From: JAUNSR01 sp036655355
GTDB taxonomy: Bacteria; Bacteroidota; Bacteroidia; Bacteroidales; JAUNSR01
Assembly (NCBI GenBank): GCA_036655355.1
Contig: JAVVQG010000008.1
Location: 62,001 to 126,000 of the forward strand
Direction of reading: 5' to 3'
Length of the DNA stretch: 64,000 nucleotides
Part shown: in pieces, positions 27,664-35,929 of the stretch
How positions within the stretch are numbered: the first letter of the stretch is position 1
How the letters are laid out: every line of letters starts with the position of its first letter
Position numbers and translations under genes: made by a program
Notes under the pieces: model-generated
The model's input: the letters and a program-made list of their open reading frames with translations, nothing else
Database searches by the model: none
Told to the model about the DNA's origin: nothing

Positions 27664-28491
27664 TTACCAGTTCAGTAATTCAAGGTAGATTACAACTGCC
27701 GGGCATGCCAGCAGCACGCTGTCAAAACGGTCCAAGAAGCCACCGTGTCCCGGCAGCATATTACCGGAATCTTTCACTCCGATGGTACGTTTCATGAGCG
27801 ATTCAGAGAGGTCGCCCCAAGTGGAGAATACCGAAACGATCAGTGCCATCGCCATCCATTGAATCGCATTCATCTCATGCGAAAACAAAGAGAAAAGGAA
27901 TCCGGCGATCAATGAAAATGCGATTCCGCCGTAAAAGCCTTCCCACGATTTCTTAGGGGAGATGCGTTCGAATAAGCGACGTTTTCCGATGCGGCTACCA
28001 ACCAGATAAGCGCCGGTATCATTCATCCAAATGAATACAAACAGAGCCAACAGCGGAATCGGCGTATAAACCGGGATGCCGTCGAAATCAGAGAAACCGA
28101 TCAGAGGCAATAGGGAGAATGGCAACGCGATGTAAGCCTGCCCCAATACGGAATACGCCCATCCTTTGATGGGATCCGGCTTTTTGCGATAAAGCTCACT
28201 GATGAACATATAAAGCAGATAAGCCAGGTAAGCCAGGAATATGCGTTGATCGGCGATTCCCAGATTGTAAAGAGCCGTCATCAGAAACAAACCTGTTCCG
28301 CCGGCAGTGTTAATCAGGATGTTGATCTTAACTCCTTGGTGGCGATTCATTAATTGGTAAAACTCAGTCAGCAGAAATCCGGTTAATAGCGCGAATACAC
28401 CGATGAATGAATACGGACTCCAAAGGATAGATCCCACGAGCACTACTACGAAGATAACTCCTGTAATAGATCTGGTTATCAAATTGCTCAA
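27664..28491 (-). CDS. cdsA: phosphatidate cytidylyltransferase
   Basis: Integral membrane enzyme that makes CDP-diacylglycerol from phosphatidate and CTP, the branch point of phospholipid synthesis. The 275-residue length and about 7-8 hydrophobic segments fit the family. The C-terminal signature is intact: SPKKSWEGFYGG, WGDLSESLMKR and KDSGNMLPGHGGFLDRFDS, carrying the metal-binding Asp residues. It follows rsfS-ftsH on the same strand, but a strong hairpin separates it from ftsH, so it may have its own promoter in the 132-bp gap or depend on read-through. Confidence 0.95.
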   Translation of the reverse strand: MSNLITRSITGVIFVVVLVGSILWSPYSFIGVFALLTGFLLTEFYQLMNRHQGVKINILINTAGGTGLFLMTALYNLGIADQRIFLAYLAYLLYMFISELYRKKPDPIKGWAYSVLGQAYIALPFSLLPLIGFSDFDGIPVYTPIPLLALFVFIWMNDTGAYLVGSRIGKRRLFERISPKKSWEGFYGGIAFSLIAGFLFSLFSHEMNAIQWMAMALIVSVFSTWGDLSESLMKRTIGVKDSGNMLPGHGGFLDRFDSVLLACPAVVIYLELLNW

Positions 28492-28565
28492 GATAGTTCT
28501 TATTAAATGTTGTTATGTAAGCAGTCACACAGACTTCTCTGGTACAAAGATAGAGAATACATTTT

Positions 28566-28611
28566 AAAAAACGAAGAGAGTACCCTTAGTAGGGCACTCT
28601 CTTCGTTTTTA
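28566..28611 (-). terminator. terminator between ftsH and cdsA
   Basis: AAAACGAAGAGAGTACCCTT and its near complement (AGGGCACTCTCTTCGTTTTT) form a long stem with a T tract on either strand. It is 13 bp past the ftsH stop. Confidence 0.8.
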
Positions 28612-28623
28612 TTTATCTTCAAT

Positions 28624-30699
28624 TTACTTATTCTCAGAAGAATTTTCATTGCTATCCGTTGTGTCTGAATCGGCAACTCCTGTATTCGCTTCTTCGGCGG
28701 TTTCATCATTGCTCTGTTCAACGGGACTTTCAGATGGTTTCTCGGTGATTTTTTTGCTCTCTTCATCGGCCAGCAACTCCTCCGAACGAGAAGTCCAAGG
28801 TCGTTTTCCGAAGATAGCCGTTAAGTCGTCCGTATAGATCACCTCACGTTCAATCAACACCTTGGTAAGAGATCCGTGTCCTTCGGCATGTTCAGTCAGG
28901 ATTCGTTTTGCACGTTCGTACTCCTGTTTGATCAATGCGCTCACCTCCGCGTCGATCACTTTGGCCGTATCATCGCTGTAAGGTTTGGTGAACCCGTATT
29001 CCTGACCGGTCGAATCGTAATAAGAAAGGTTAGGCAGCTTGTCACTCATCCCGTAATAGGCGATCATCGCGTACGCTTGCTTTGTGACACGCTCCAGGTC
29101 GTTGGCCGCTCCGCTTGAAATGCGTCCCAAGAAGACCTCCTCGGCAGCACGTCCGCCCAAAGTAGCACACAACTCATCGCACATCTGCTCTTTCGTTGTG
29201 ATCTGGCGTTCTTCCGGAAGATACCAGGCTGCACCCAATGCTTTTCCACGCGGTACGATCGTAACTTTTACAAGCGGCGATGCATATTGAAGGAACCAGC
29301 TAACGGTAGCGTGACCCGCTTCGTGAATGGCAATGGAACGTTTTTCCTCTACCGTGGTGATTTTGGTTTTCTTTTCAAGACCACCAACGATACGATCTAC
29401 GGCATCCATGAAATCCTGTTTTGTCACGAAGCTTTTTCCGTGACGAGCGGCAATCAAAGCGGCCTCGTTACAAACATTGGCGATGTCTGCACCCGAGAAT
29501 CCGGGAGTCTGACGCGCCAAGAGGTCGATATCGATCGATTCGTCCAGTTTGATCGGATGCAAATGCACTCGGAAAATATCTTTACGGTCATTCAAGTCCG
29601 GCAATTCAACGTAAATCTGACGGTCAAAACGACCGGCACGAAGAAGCGCCTTATCCAGAATATCCGCACGGTTCGTAGCAGCCAGGATGATTACCCCGCT
29701 ATTCGATCCGAAACCGTCCATCTCCGTCAGCAACTGATTCAATGTGTTTTCACGTTCGTCGTTAGATCCCATGTTCGGGTTTTTCCCACGAGCGCGTCCA
29801 ACAGCGTCGATCTCGTCGATGAAGACGATACACGGAGCTTTCTCTTTGGCCTGGCGGAACAAGTCGCGAACACGCGAAGCACCCACCCCTACGAACATCT
29901 CAACGAAGTCTGAACCGGAAAGTGAGAAGAACGGAACGTTCGCCTCTCCTGCAACGGCTTTTGCCAAAAGGGTCTTACCGGTTCCCGGAGGGCCTACCAA
30001 AAGGGCGCCTTTCGGAATCTTTCCACCCAACTCGGTATATTTTGACGGGTTTTTCAAAAACTCAACAATCTCTTCCACCTCGGTTTTCGCTTCAGAAAGG
30101 CCGGCCACATCCTTGAATGTCACCTGTACGCTGTTCTCCTTGTCGAAAAGCTGGGCTTTTGATTTACCTACATTGAAGACGCCGCCACCGGCACCACCGC
30201 CGCCGCCGGACATTCTTCTCATTAAGAAGAACCAGAAGGCGATCACCAAAAGAAACGGTCCGAACGTCCAGATAAGATCCGTAAAGTTGCTACTTGATTC
30301 GTAGCGAACATCCGCTTTGAAGTTGTTGTCTTTTCGCCATTCATCCACCTTGTCGGAGAATTTTTCAGCTGAAGGCACACTTACGGTGATCATCGGGTTC
30401 TTACCGATTTTTTCGCGGGTTGTATGGAAAATCTGTTGTGCTGCGCTATCGGTCAGATACGCCTCAACAATATCTTTATTTGTGATTACAGTAACTTTGT
30501 CAACGCCACCCTCCTTGGCAATTTTCTCAAACTCAGTAAATCCGATCTCTTTGGTCATCGAATTATCATTTAAGAGGTAAAGGCCAACTAAAAGAATACC
30601 GATGATGGAATACATCCAGTAAAGGTTGAATTTAAAGAATTTAGGTTTCTTATTGCCAGAATTATTCCCTTGTAAAGGGTTTTGGTTTTTGTTCTCCAT
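28624..30699 (-). CDS. ftsH: ATP-dependent zinc metalloprotease FtsH
   Basis: Membrane-bound AAA+ protease for quality control of membrane and regulatory proteins. In the 691-residue chain: TM1 about 28-44, periplasmic domain, TM2 about 140-161, Gly-rich linker (SGGGGGAGGGVF), Walker A GPPGTGKT 236-243, Walker B IVFIDEIDAVG, the second region of homology ATNRADILDKALLRAGRFDR, and the zinc site HEAGH 459-463. The C-terminal tail is acidic and low-complexity (Glu/Asp/Ser/Asn). It is 47 bp downstream of rsfS, so likely co-transcribed. Confidence 0.97.
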   Translation of the reverse strand: MENKNQNPLQGNNSGNKKPKFFKFNLYWMYSIIGILLVGLYLLNDNSMTKEIGFTEFEKIAKEGGVDKVTVITNKDIVEAYLTDSAAQQIFHTTREKIGKNPMITVSVPSAEKFSDKVDEWRKDNNFKADVRYESSSNFTDLIWTFGPFLLVIAFWFFLMRRMSGGGGGAGGGVFNVGKSKAQLFDKENSVQVTFKDVAGLSEAKTEVEEIVEFLKNPSKYTELGGKIPKGALLVGPPGTGKTLLAKAVAGEANVPFFSLSGSDFVEMFVGVGASRVRDLFRQAKEKAPCIVFIDEIDAVGRARGKNPNMGSNDERENTLNQLLTEMDGFGSNSGVIILAATNRADILDKALLRAGRFDRQIYVELPDLNDRKDIFRVHLHPIKLDESIDIDLLARQTPGFSGADIANVCNEAALIAARHGKSFVTKQDFMDAVDRIVGGLEKKTKITTVEEKRSIAIHEAGHATVSWFLQYASPLVKVTIVPRGKALGAAWYLPEERQITTKEQMCDELCATLGGRAAEEVFLGRISSGAANDLERVTKQAYAMIAYYGMSDKLPNLSYYDSTGQEYGFTKPYSDDTAKVIDAEVSALIKQEYERAKRILTEHAEGHGSLTKVLIEREVIYTDDLTAIFGKRPWTSRSEELLADEESKKITEKPSESPVEQSNDETAEEANTGVADSDTTDSNENSSENK

Positions 30700-30746
30700 A
30701 GATCAAGCTTTGAATGAGTATGAATTTCGGGTTAAGTTTTCCGGGA

Positions 30747-31106
30747 TTAATCAAGATCCGGAATCTCGGTCAACTGAGCGTCAGCCCACAATTGCTCCAG
30801 TTTGTAAAATTCACGGTATTCCGGTAGGAACACATGAACCAATACATAACCGTAATCGACAGCAATCCATTGGCGATTCTGGAATCCGTCATAAGCAAAT
30901 GGCTTGTGATTAGCCTCTTTGCGTACATAATCCATCATACCTTCGGCGATACTGTTAACTTGTGTGGTAGAGTTACCTTCGCAGATAACAAAATATTGAA
31001 ATGCAGCTTCCTCAATATTTGTCATGTCAGCCACGACTATTTTTTTTGCTTTTTTCTCTTGTAATCCTTCAACAATTTGCTGTACTAATAAATCTTTCAC
31101 TTTCAT
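30747..31106 (-). CDS. rsfS: ribosomal silencing factor RsfS
   Basis: A 119-residue protein that binds ribosomal protein uL14 and blocks subunit joining under starvation. Family landmarks: KKIVVADMTNIEEAAFQYFV, ICEGNSTTQVNSIAEGMMDY, WIAVDYGYVLVHVFLPEYRE followed by FYKLEQLWADA. It leads the rsfS-ftsH unit. A -7-like TATATTTG lies upstream at 31218-31225 on the minus strand. Confidence 0.94.
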   Translation of the reverse strand: MKVKDLLVQQIVEGLQEKKAKKIVVADMTNIEEAAFQYFVICEGNSTTQVNSIAEGMMDYVRKEANHKPFAYDGFQNRQWIAVDYGYVLVHVFLPEYREFYKLEQLWADAQLTEIPDLD

Positions 31107-31217
31107 TTATAGGGAACTTTTTCGTTTTGTGTTTGCATAACCGGAAAATCTTCCGATCCGCCGAATTTAAATTAAGTCAACAATTCACCAACTTATTTTT
31201 CATTCAATTCTAATCCA

Positions 31218-31225
31218 CAAATATA
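31218..31225 (-). promoter_or_regulatory. -7-like element upstream of rsfS
   Basis: On the minus strand TATATTTG fits TAnnTTTG, about 110 bp before the rsfS start. The -33 region is not clear. Confidence 0.35.
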
Positions 31226-31355
31226 ATTCGAATTATACAACTGAATACGTTAAAGTTCCGAATAATTACTTTTTTAATTAAAACAGTTAAATCCTTTTTT
31301 TGTTCTGTGGGGAAACTATCTCTGCGTAATTTATATTTGAAGAAAGAGTTTTTTC

Positions 31356-31363
31356 TATCTTTG
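31356..31363 (+). promoter_or_regulatory. -7 element for the DUF3127 gene
   Basis: TATCTTTG is a full match to TAnnTTTG, 32 bp before the ATG at 31396. A TTTG 17 bp further upstream (31336-31339) could be the -33 element, slightly close for the consensus. Confidence 0.55.
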
Positions 31364-31395
31364 TGCCATCAGAAAAGAATAATAAATAAGATATT

Positions 31396-31788
31396 ATGGA
31401 AATTAAAGGACGCATTATCCAGATTCTTCCCCTTGTAACAGGGATGAGCTCGAAAGGCGAATGGAAAAAACAGGAATATATTCTTGAAACGGAAGCGCAA
31501 TATCCCAAAAAGGTTTGTTTCAACTGCTGGGGTGATAAAGTAGATCAGTTCAATATCCAGATGGGTGAGGAGCTAATCATCAGCGTAGACGTAGAAAGCC
31601 GTGAGTTCAACGGACGCTGGTATACAGATGTAAGAGCATGGAAAGTTGACCGTGCGTCGGCTATGCAGCAGGAAGCACCGCAGCAGTTCGGGGCTGCTCA
31701 GCAGTTCGGCGGAGCACCGGTACCTCCGGCGGATTACTTCTCGCCACAAACCCCTGCTTCGAACTCGACAGACGATCTTCCTTTCTAA
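31396..31788 (+). CDS. DUF3127 OB-fold-like protein with SSB-type acidic C-terminal tip
   Basis: A 130-residue protein. Residues 1-90 (MEIKGRIIQILPLVTG, WKKQEYILETEAQYPKKVCF, ISVDVESREFNGRWYTDVRA) have the beta-barrel pattern of DUF3127 and resemble a short OB fold. The tail is Gln/Gly/Pro-rich (QQFGAAQQFGGAPVPP) and ends STDDLPF, almost the DDIPF tip by which single-stranded-DNA-binding protein SSB recruits repair and replication partners. The whole design, OB-like domain plus disordered Gln/Gly linker plus acidic Phe tip, copies SSB. DNA binding is an inference; the domain call is by recognition. Monocistronic with its own promoter and terminator. Confidence 0.75.
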   Translation: MEIKGRIIQILPLVTGMSSKGEWKKQEYILETEAQYPKKVCFNCWGDKVDQFNIQMGEELIISVDVESREFNGRWYTDVRAWKVDRASAMQQEAPQQFGAAQQFGGAPVPPADYFSPQTPASNSTDDLPF

Positions 31789-31890
31789 GTTGTTTCTTGA
31801 GTTTACAGATACGATACAACATTCATCCGGAAATGCGCTCATTCAATGAGGATGCCTTTCCTACGGATAAGAATTGATCAAGATAAACCA

Positions 31891-31937
31891 AATCCCCGCT
31901 CGATACATTCCCGCTATGAATGTGTGGGCGGGGATTT
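31891..31937 (+). terminator. terminator after the DUF3127 gene
   Basis: AATCCCCGC and GCGGGGATT form the outer stem, with CATTC/GAATG inside, followed by TTTTTAATTT. It lies 18 bp before the next start. Confidence 0.75.
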
Positions 31938-31954
31938 TTAATTTCTGAACCTCC

Positions 31955-32698
31955 ATGAGATTGCTTCCTAAAATTGGCTTTTTACTCCTTTTTACTTCTC
32001 TTCTTGCGCTCTTTTTCCCGCTTCAGGTAGATGCGCAACAACCCGCATCGCTGAAGTTTGAAACACTCGAGATCGACCTCGGTACGGTATCGGAAGAGGG
32101 CGAATCGCCCGTGGCATTGTTCCGTTTTACAAACGTTTCGGGAAAACCGGTGGTGATTACCAATGTTGCCACTTCGTGCGGCTGTACGGTTGCGGAATAT
32201 ACCACGGAACCTCTGGCTGCCGGGAAGGGCGGATTCGTCAAACTGACCTATAATCCCAAAGGACGTGTCGGTGCGATACTGCGTTCGGTGCAAGTGTTTA
32301 CCTCGAATAATGAAAAACCCTACCGGTTATTGATAAAAGGGGACGTAAAAGCCGGTGAGCCTAGAAAATTCCGGGCATATCCTTATGTGAGCGGAAATCT
32401 TCAGATGCGCAACCAGACGGTACGTTTCGGGGCGATGCGCGGGCATGAGCAACTTCAGGAAATCCTGGTGGTGAATCAGGGGTCGGCTCCGCTGCGCGTT
32501 ACGATTCGCTCCCCTTATCCCTATATGAAAGGGGTTTTGAATCCGAAACAATTGAAACCCGATGAGAAAGGGGTGATCGAATTGATCCGCTCTGAAAAGG
32601 GATGTCCCAATCCGGGAGAGGAGGAGGTTTTTATGCTCGAAAAGAATGAGCACTCTACGCAATCCCATTTGGTGTTGGACCTGAAACTGAAGAAATGA
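31955..32698 (+). CDS. DUF1573-domain exported protein
   Basis: A 247-residue exported protein with signal peptide (IGFLLLFTSLLALFFPLQVDA). Residues 30-125 match DUF1573: FETLEIDLGTVSEEGESPVA, FRFTNVSGKPVVITNVATSC then GCTVAEYTTEPLAAG, an ASPM/immunoglobulin-like sandwich. A second, weaker sandwich follows (about 140-245). These are common Bacteroidetes periplasmic or surface proteins of unknown role; the conserved Cys pair in TSCGCT is present. It is monocistronic. Confidence 0.8.
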   Translation: MRLLPKIGFLLLFTSLLALFFPLQVDAQQPASLKFETLEIDLGTVSEEGESPVALFRFTNVSGKPVVITNVATSCGCTVAEYTTEPLAAGKGGFVKLTYNPKGRVGAILRSVQVFTSNNEKPYRLLIKGDVKAGEPRKFRAYPYVSGNLQMRNQTVRFGAMRGHEQLQEILVVNQGSAPLRVTIRSPYPYMKGVLNPKQLKPDEKGVIELIRSEKGCPNPGEEEVFMLEKNEHSTQSHLVLDLKLKK

Positions 32699-32748
32699 CT
32701 CGCGTCAGAAACTCATTTCAATGAGATGGAGGCGTGAAGTTTAAAAAA

Positions 32749-32786
32749 ACAGAGGCTGTTTCAAAACAATTGAAACAGCCTCTGTC
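32749..32786. terminator. bidirectional terminator, DUF1573 gene and LRR operon
   Basis: ACAGAGGCTGTTTCAA pairs with TTGAAACAGCCTCTGT; a run of A precedes and CATTTT follows. It lies between two convergent units. Confidence 0.85.
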
Positions 32787-32817
32787 ATTTTAGGACTACT
32801 CCCGAAGGAGCGTCTTC

Positions 32818-34197
32818 TTATTTGATTTTAACCACCAACAGGTTCGGAAGCGCCGAAACATCGGGTAATTCCGTTAAGCCACAGTTCTTCAGGTAAAGTT
32901 CCTCTAATGATTCAGATTTCATTTTTGGGAACGAACCGATCGGATTGCCACTTAGGTCTAACAAACGGATACGGGAATTTAAATCATTCACGTCCTCTTC
33001 CGTAACCGAAGATATTTTGTTGTTAGTCAGATACAAACTGCGGATATACGCGTTTTTCGCAATCGCAGGGATGGTTGTGAAACCGCAATCGTCCAACACC
33101 AGACTGTTCAGAGCGCTCACACCCTCAATCTTTTCCGGTAGCGTGTTCAGGTTCGCATTTCCGGAGAAATCCACTGCGGTACATCTTGGAATAGAAGCGA
33201 AAAGGTTTTCCGGCATTTTTGTCAACAAGCCATTTGTAACCTCAAAGGTGAGCAATGATTTCAAATTACGTACGAATTCCTGTGGGATTTCGGCGATTTT
33301 GTGTCCTCTTAAGCAGAAGTCCACTAAATTTTCAATCTTGCCCAGACGAGTCGGTATTTCACTCAGCTGACTGTTGTGAATCACGATTGCAGTGAGACGA
33401 GGCATATCTTCCATTCTTTTAGGGAATGACTTCAATGACGTGTTGAAAATATGAATGGTCAACAAGTTCATGCGCCAAAGCTCGTCAGAAAGTTCTTCGA
33501 ATGCAGGTATATCGCTGATTGTAAGCGATTCCAAAGTCACCAAACGGGTGATGGCGTCCGGTAATTTCTTCATCGGTTGGAATTTGGCATCCAAATGAAG
33601 TTCTTTAAGGTAAAGAATCTGACCGTAGTCATCCTGTTCGAAGTAAAGGTTTTCCCAATCCAATAGGTTTGTATTCTCCTCTCTCCATGTCTTAGGCCAT
33701 TTGGTAGAATCTGCACCGAAAACTTCGTTACACAATCCGTAAAGCACATTCTTAATCTGATTGTTTGAATAAATTACGCGGATCTCAATCGGAAAGTAAT
33801 AGTTGTAAACTTCACCGTGTTTGACCTCGAAAATATTCTCCTCATCCACATACGCTTCCTGAATCATGTTGCCTCGCTTGTCATAAGCCAGGTATTTCGT
33901 TACCTTGTAAGCGCCCTCTTCAAGGCGAAGCACCGGAGTAGAAAGAGAATCGTTGCTTCCGTTCAAATCGGCAGTAGGCAAGTTGAACGTTTTGCCATCT
34001 TTCTCAACCGTTACGCGGATACGTTTCATATCCTGCAATTCGCTGATCGAATAGATGGTGTTCTTAACGAACTGGAATGTAACCTCCCCCTGGTTTAGCG
34101 GAAGGGCGAAGTTGGCATCTTTGTCATCAGCACAGCCGGTAAAACCGGCTAGTGCCATCAGACAGATCATGACAGTATATTTAATACGATTGATCAT
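32818..34197 (-). CDS. leucine-rich repeat lipoprotein with DUF4458-like N-domain
   Basis: Last gene of the Sus-type operon. A lipoprotein signal (MICLMALAGFTGC, Cys about 22) leads to a beta-domain (about 35-150) that resembles DUF4458 and the N-domain of the 866-residue paralogue, then about ten leucine-rich repeats (about 190-459) of the form LxxLxLxxxxLxxxPxxL, e.g. ENLVDFCLRGHKIAEIPQEF. Such LRR arcs are protein- or glycan-recognition surfaces. With its SusC/D partners it is predicted to be displayed on the cell surface. Ligand unknown. It starts 14 bp after the preceding gene. Confidence 0.75.
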   Translation of the reverse strand: MINRIKYTVMICLMALAGFTGCADDKDANFALPLNQGEVTFQFVKNTIYSISELQDMKRIRVTVEKDGKTFNLPTADLNGSNDSLSTPVLRLEEGAYKVTKYLAYDKRGNMIQEAYVDEENIFEVKHGEVYNYYFPIEIRVIYSNNQIKNVLYGLCNEVFGADSTKWPKTWREENTNLLDWENLYFEQDDYGQILYLKELHLDAKFQPMKKLPDAITRLVTLESLTISDIPAFEELSDELWRMNLLTIHIFNTSLKSFPKRMEDMPRLTAIVIHNSQLSEIPTRLGKIENLVDFCLRGHKIAEIPQEFVRNLKSLLTFEVTNGLLTKMPENLFASIPRCTAVDFSGNANLNTLPEKIEGVSALNSLVLDDCGFTTIPAIAKNAYIRSLYLTNNKISSVTEEDVNDLNSRIRLLDLSGNPIGSFPKMKSESLEELYLKNCGLTELPDVSALPNLLVVKIK

Positions 34198-34211
34198 CTT
34201 ATCAGGATTTA

Positions 34212-35879
34212 TTATTTAAGTAAGTGATAGTATCTCCAATAACCTCTCAGTGGTTTTGTCTCTTTTTCACGTTCCGTTAAAGGAGGTAGTTTCAGTGCGA
34301 TCGCCAAGTCCTGTTCCACCCAGTCCGGACATTCCGGATTAGGAAGACGGGCAGGTACGTTCGTGAAACCGGCCGCTTTACCTGTTGCTGTGAATCCTTC
34401 CTGGTTGAAGATCAGTGTGTATGGGTCCCAGCAAGCCAAACGAGGGTGCTGAAGGATCCACTGCGGGATCTCGCCTTCCAAACGGTTCAAGTTCAGGTAG
34501 AGCTGTTTCAGGTTCGGCATCGATCCAACCGGCATGTAAGGAACCGCTCCTTCGAAGTGGTTGTATGCCAATGCCAGGTATTCGAGATTCTCCATATTGA
34601 AAAGTTCGGTCGGGATGATTCCTCTGAGGCCGATCTCCTCCGGATTGATGTGTGCCGGGATATCGCTCAAGTTCCAGATAGACTGGAGACGGTTGCCCGA
34701 CAAGTCAAGATACTTTAGGTTCGTCATCTTGCAAAGCACATCCACGGGAACCTTGGTCATCGTATTTCCGCTCAATGACAGCTCTTCCAGTTGCGACATA
34801 TTGGCAAACTCCGGACAGATTTCAGAGATACCGTATCCGCTCAACGCAAGACTTCTCAGTTTTGGAACTTTCGTGATCTCATCACCCAGACGAATCTTTT
34901 TGCGGTAACCGTTCTCATTCCCCTGCATAGCCAAAGATTGAAGTTCCGTAAGGTATTTAACTTCGTAAGGAATAGAACCGTTGGTATTGAACATGAAGAA
35001 TGTAAGTCCGATGACACGAATCTCCGTCGTGTCTTTTGAAATATTCAACTCCTCGTCAACATAGGTATAAGTTACCTCTTCGGTCAATAAATCGCCCCAG
35101 TGCGTGATCGGACGACTCAAATCCCATTTGTAATAGCTATCCAGCGAGCGTTGCAATGAAACCAGCGTCAACGAGTCACCCATACGCGAAGGAATGATCT
35201 TCGGCGCTTTATCCTGCTCGATGGTCAAGGTTTTTACCACCTCGTTCTCAGTAGCCATCCCTTTAAACACCACATTGGCGATACGTTTCTTAGTAAAGTC
35301 CGAATGCACGGTGTATTTAAAGCGGAACGTCTGCGGACGCGGCACGGTTGTTTCCGGTTCGTAATAGCTCTTGTCGCCCTCGATCGATAACCAGTTTTTA
35401 TCTTCGTCGGCGATAATCACATTATAGGCAATGTTCGAAGTCACCTTTACATCCACATACGCCTCTTCGGGTGTTTTGTAATGAGGTACTCCGTAGCTTT
35501 CCGATTCGAAACGGATGGTGCGTTCATAACCGAACTGGCGGATCGTATCCTGCAGCGTCGTTGTAGCCGTATAGAAGCGGATCAACGCTTCACGCTCTTT
35601 ATAGGAGTAAGAAGAATCTGCCGAGATCGTACAGATCGTTGTACCGTTTCCACTCGCCGGAGAGATCAATGCCCAGTCTGCGGTAGTTTCCGCACTCCAT
35701 TCGCCGGTTGTGATGATTTTGATTTCCCGGGTTCCGCCGTTATCGTTGAAGATTACTTTTTCAAACTCCAGCTTCGCTCCGGTAAGAGCTTTCTCCTCCT
35801 TCTCTTCGCAGGAAGTGAATCCTACGAAAGAAGATAGAAGAGCTACTGCCAAAAAGTTTAATTTATTGTTTAGTCTCAT
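34212..35879 (-). CDS. BACON-domain and leucine-rich repeat lipoprotein
   Basis: A 555-residue lipoprotein (FLAVALLSSFVGFTSC). Residues about 35-115 form a BACON domain (IKIITTGEWSAETTADWALI), a second BACON-like domain follows (about 125-230, YNVIIADEDKNWLSIEG), then leucine-rich repeats (about 290-500; LSGNTMTKVPVDVL, KYLDLSGNRLQSIW) and a short basic tail ending GYWRYYHLLK. BACON domains are beta-sandwiches found in surface proteins of Bacteroidetes and often bind mucin or act as spacers. Operon position: sixth, 50 bp after the 866-residue paralogue. Confidence 0.8.
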   Translation of the reverse strand: MRLNNKLNFLAVALLSSFVGFTSCEEKEEKALTGAKLEFEKVIFNDNGGTREIKIITTGEWSAETTADWALISPASGNGTTICTISADSSYSYKEREALIRFYTATTTLQDTIRQFGYERTIRFESESYGVPHYKTPEEAYVDVKVTSNIAYNVIIADEDKNWLSIEGDKSYYEPETTVPRPQTFRFKYTVHSDFTKKRIANVVFKGMATENEVVKTLTIEQDKAPKIIPSRMGDSLTLVSLQRSLDSYYKWDLSRPITHWGDLLTEEVTYTYVDEELNISKDTTEIRVIGLTFFMFNTNGSIPYEVKYLTELQSLAMQGNENGYRKKIRLGDEITKVPKLRSLALSGYGISEICPEFANMSQLEELSLSGNTMTKVPVDVLCKMTNLKYLDLSGNRLQSIWNLSDIPAHINPEEIGLRGIIPTELFNMENLEYLALAYNHFEGAVPYMPVGSMPNLKQLYLNLNRLEGEIPQWILQHPRLACWDPYTLIFNQEGFTATGKAAGFTNVPARLPNPECPDWVEQDLAIALKLPPLTEREKETKPLRGYWRYYHLLK

Positions 35880-35929
35880 TGTTTTGTTACATATTGTGAT
35901 AAGTAAATCGTACTGATTTGCTTTGTTTC

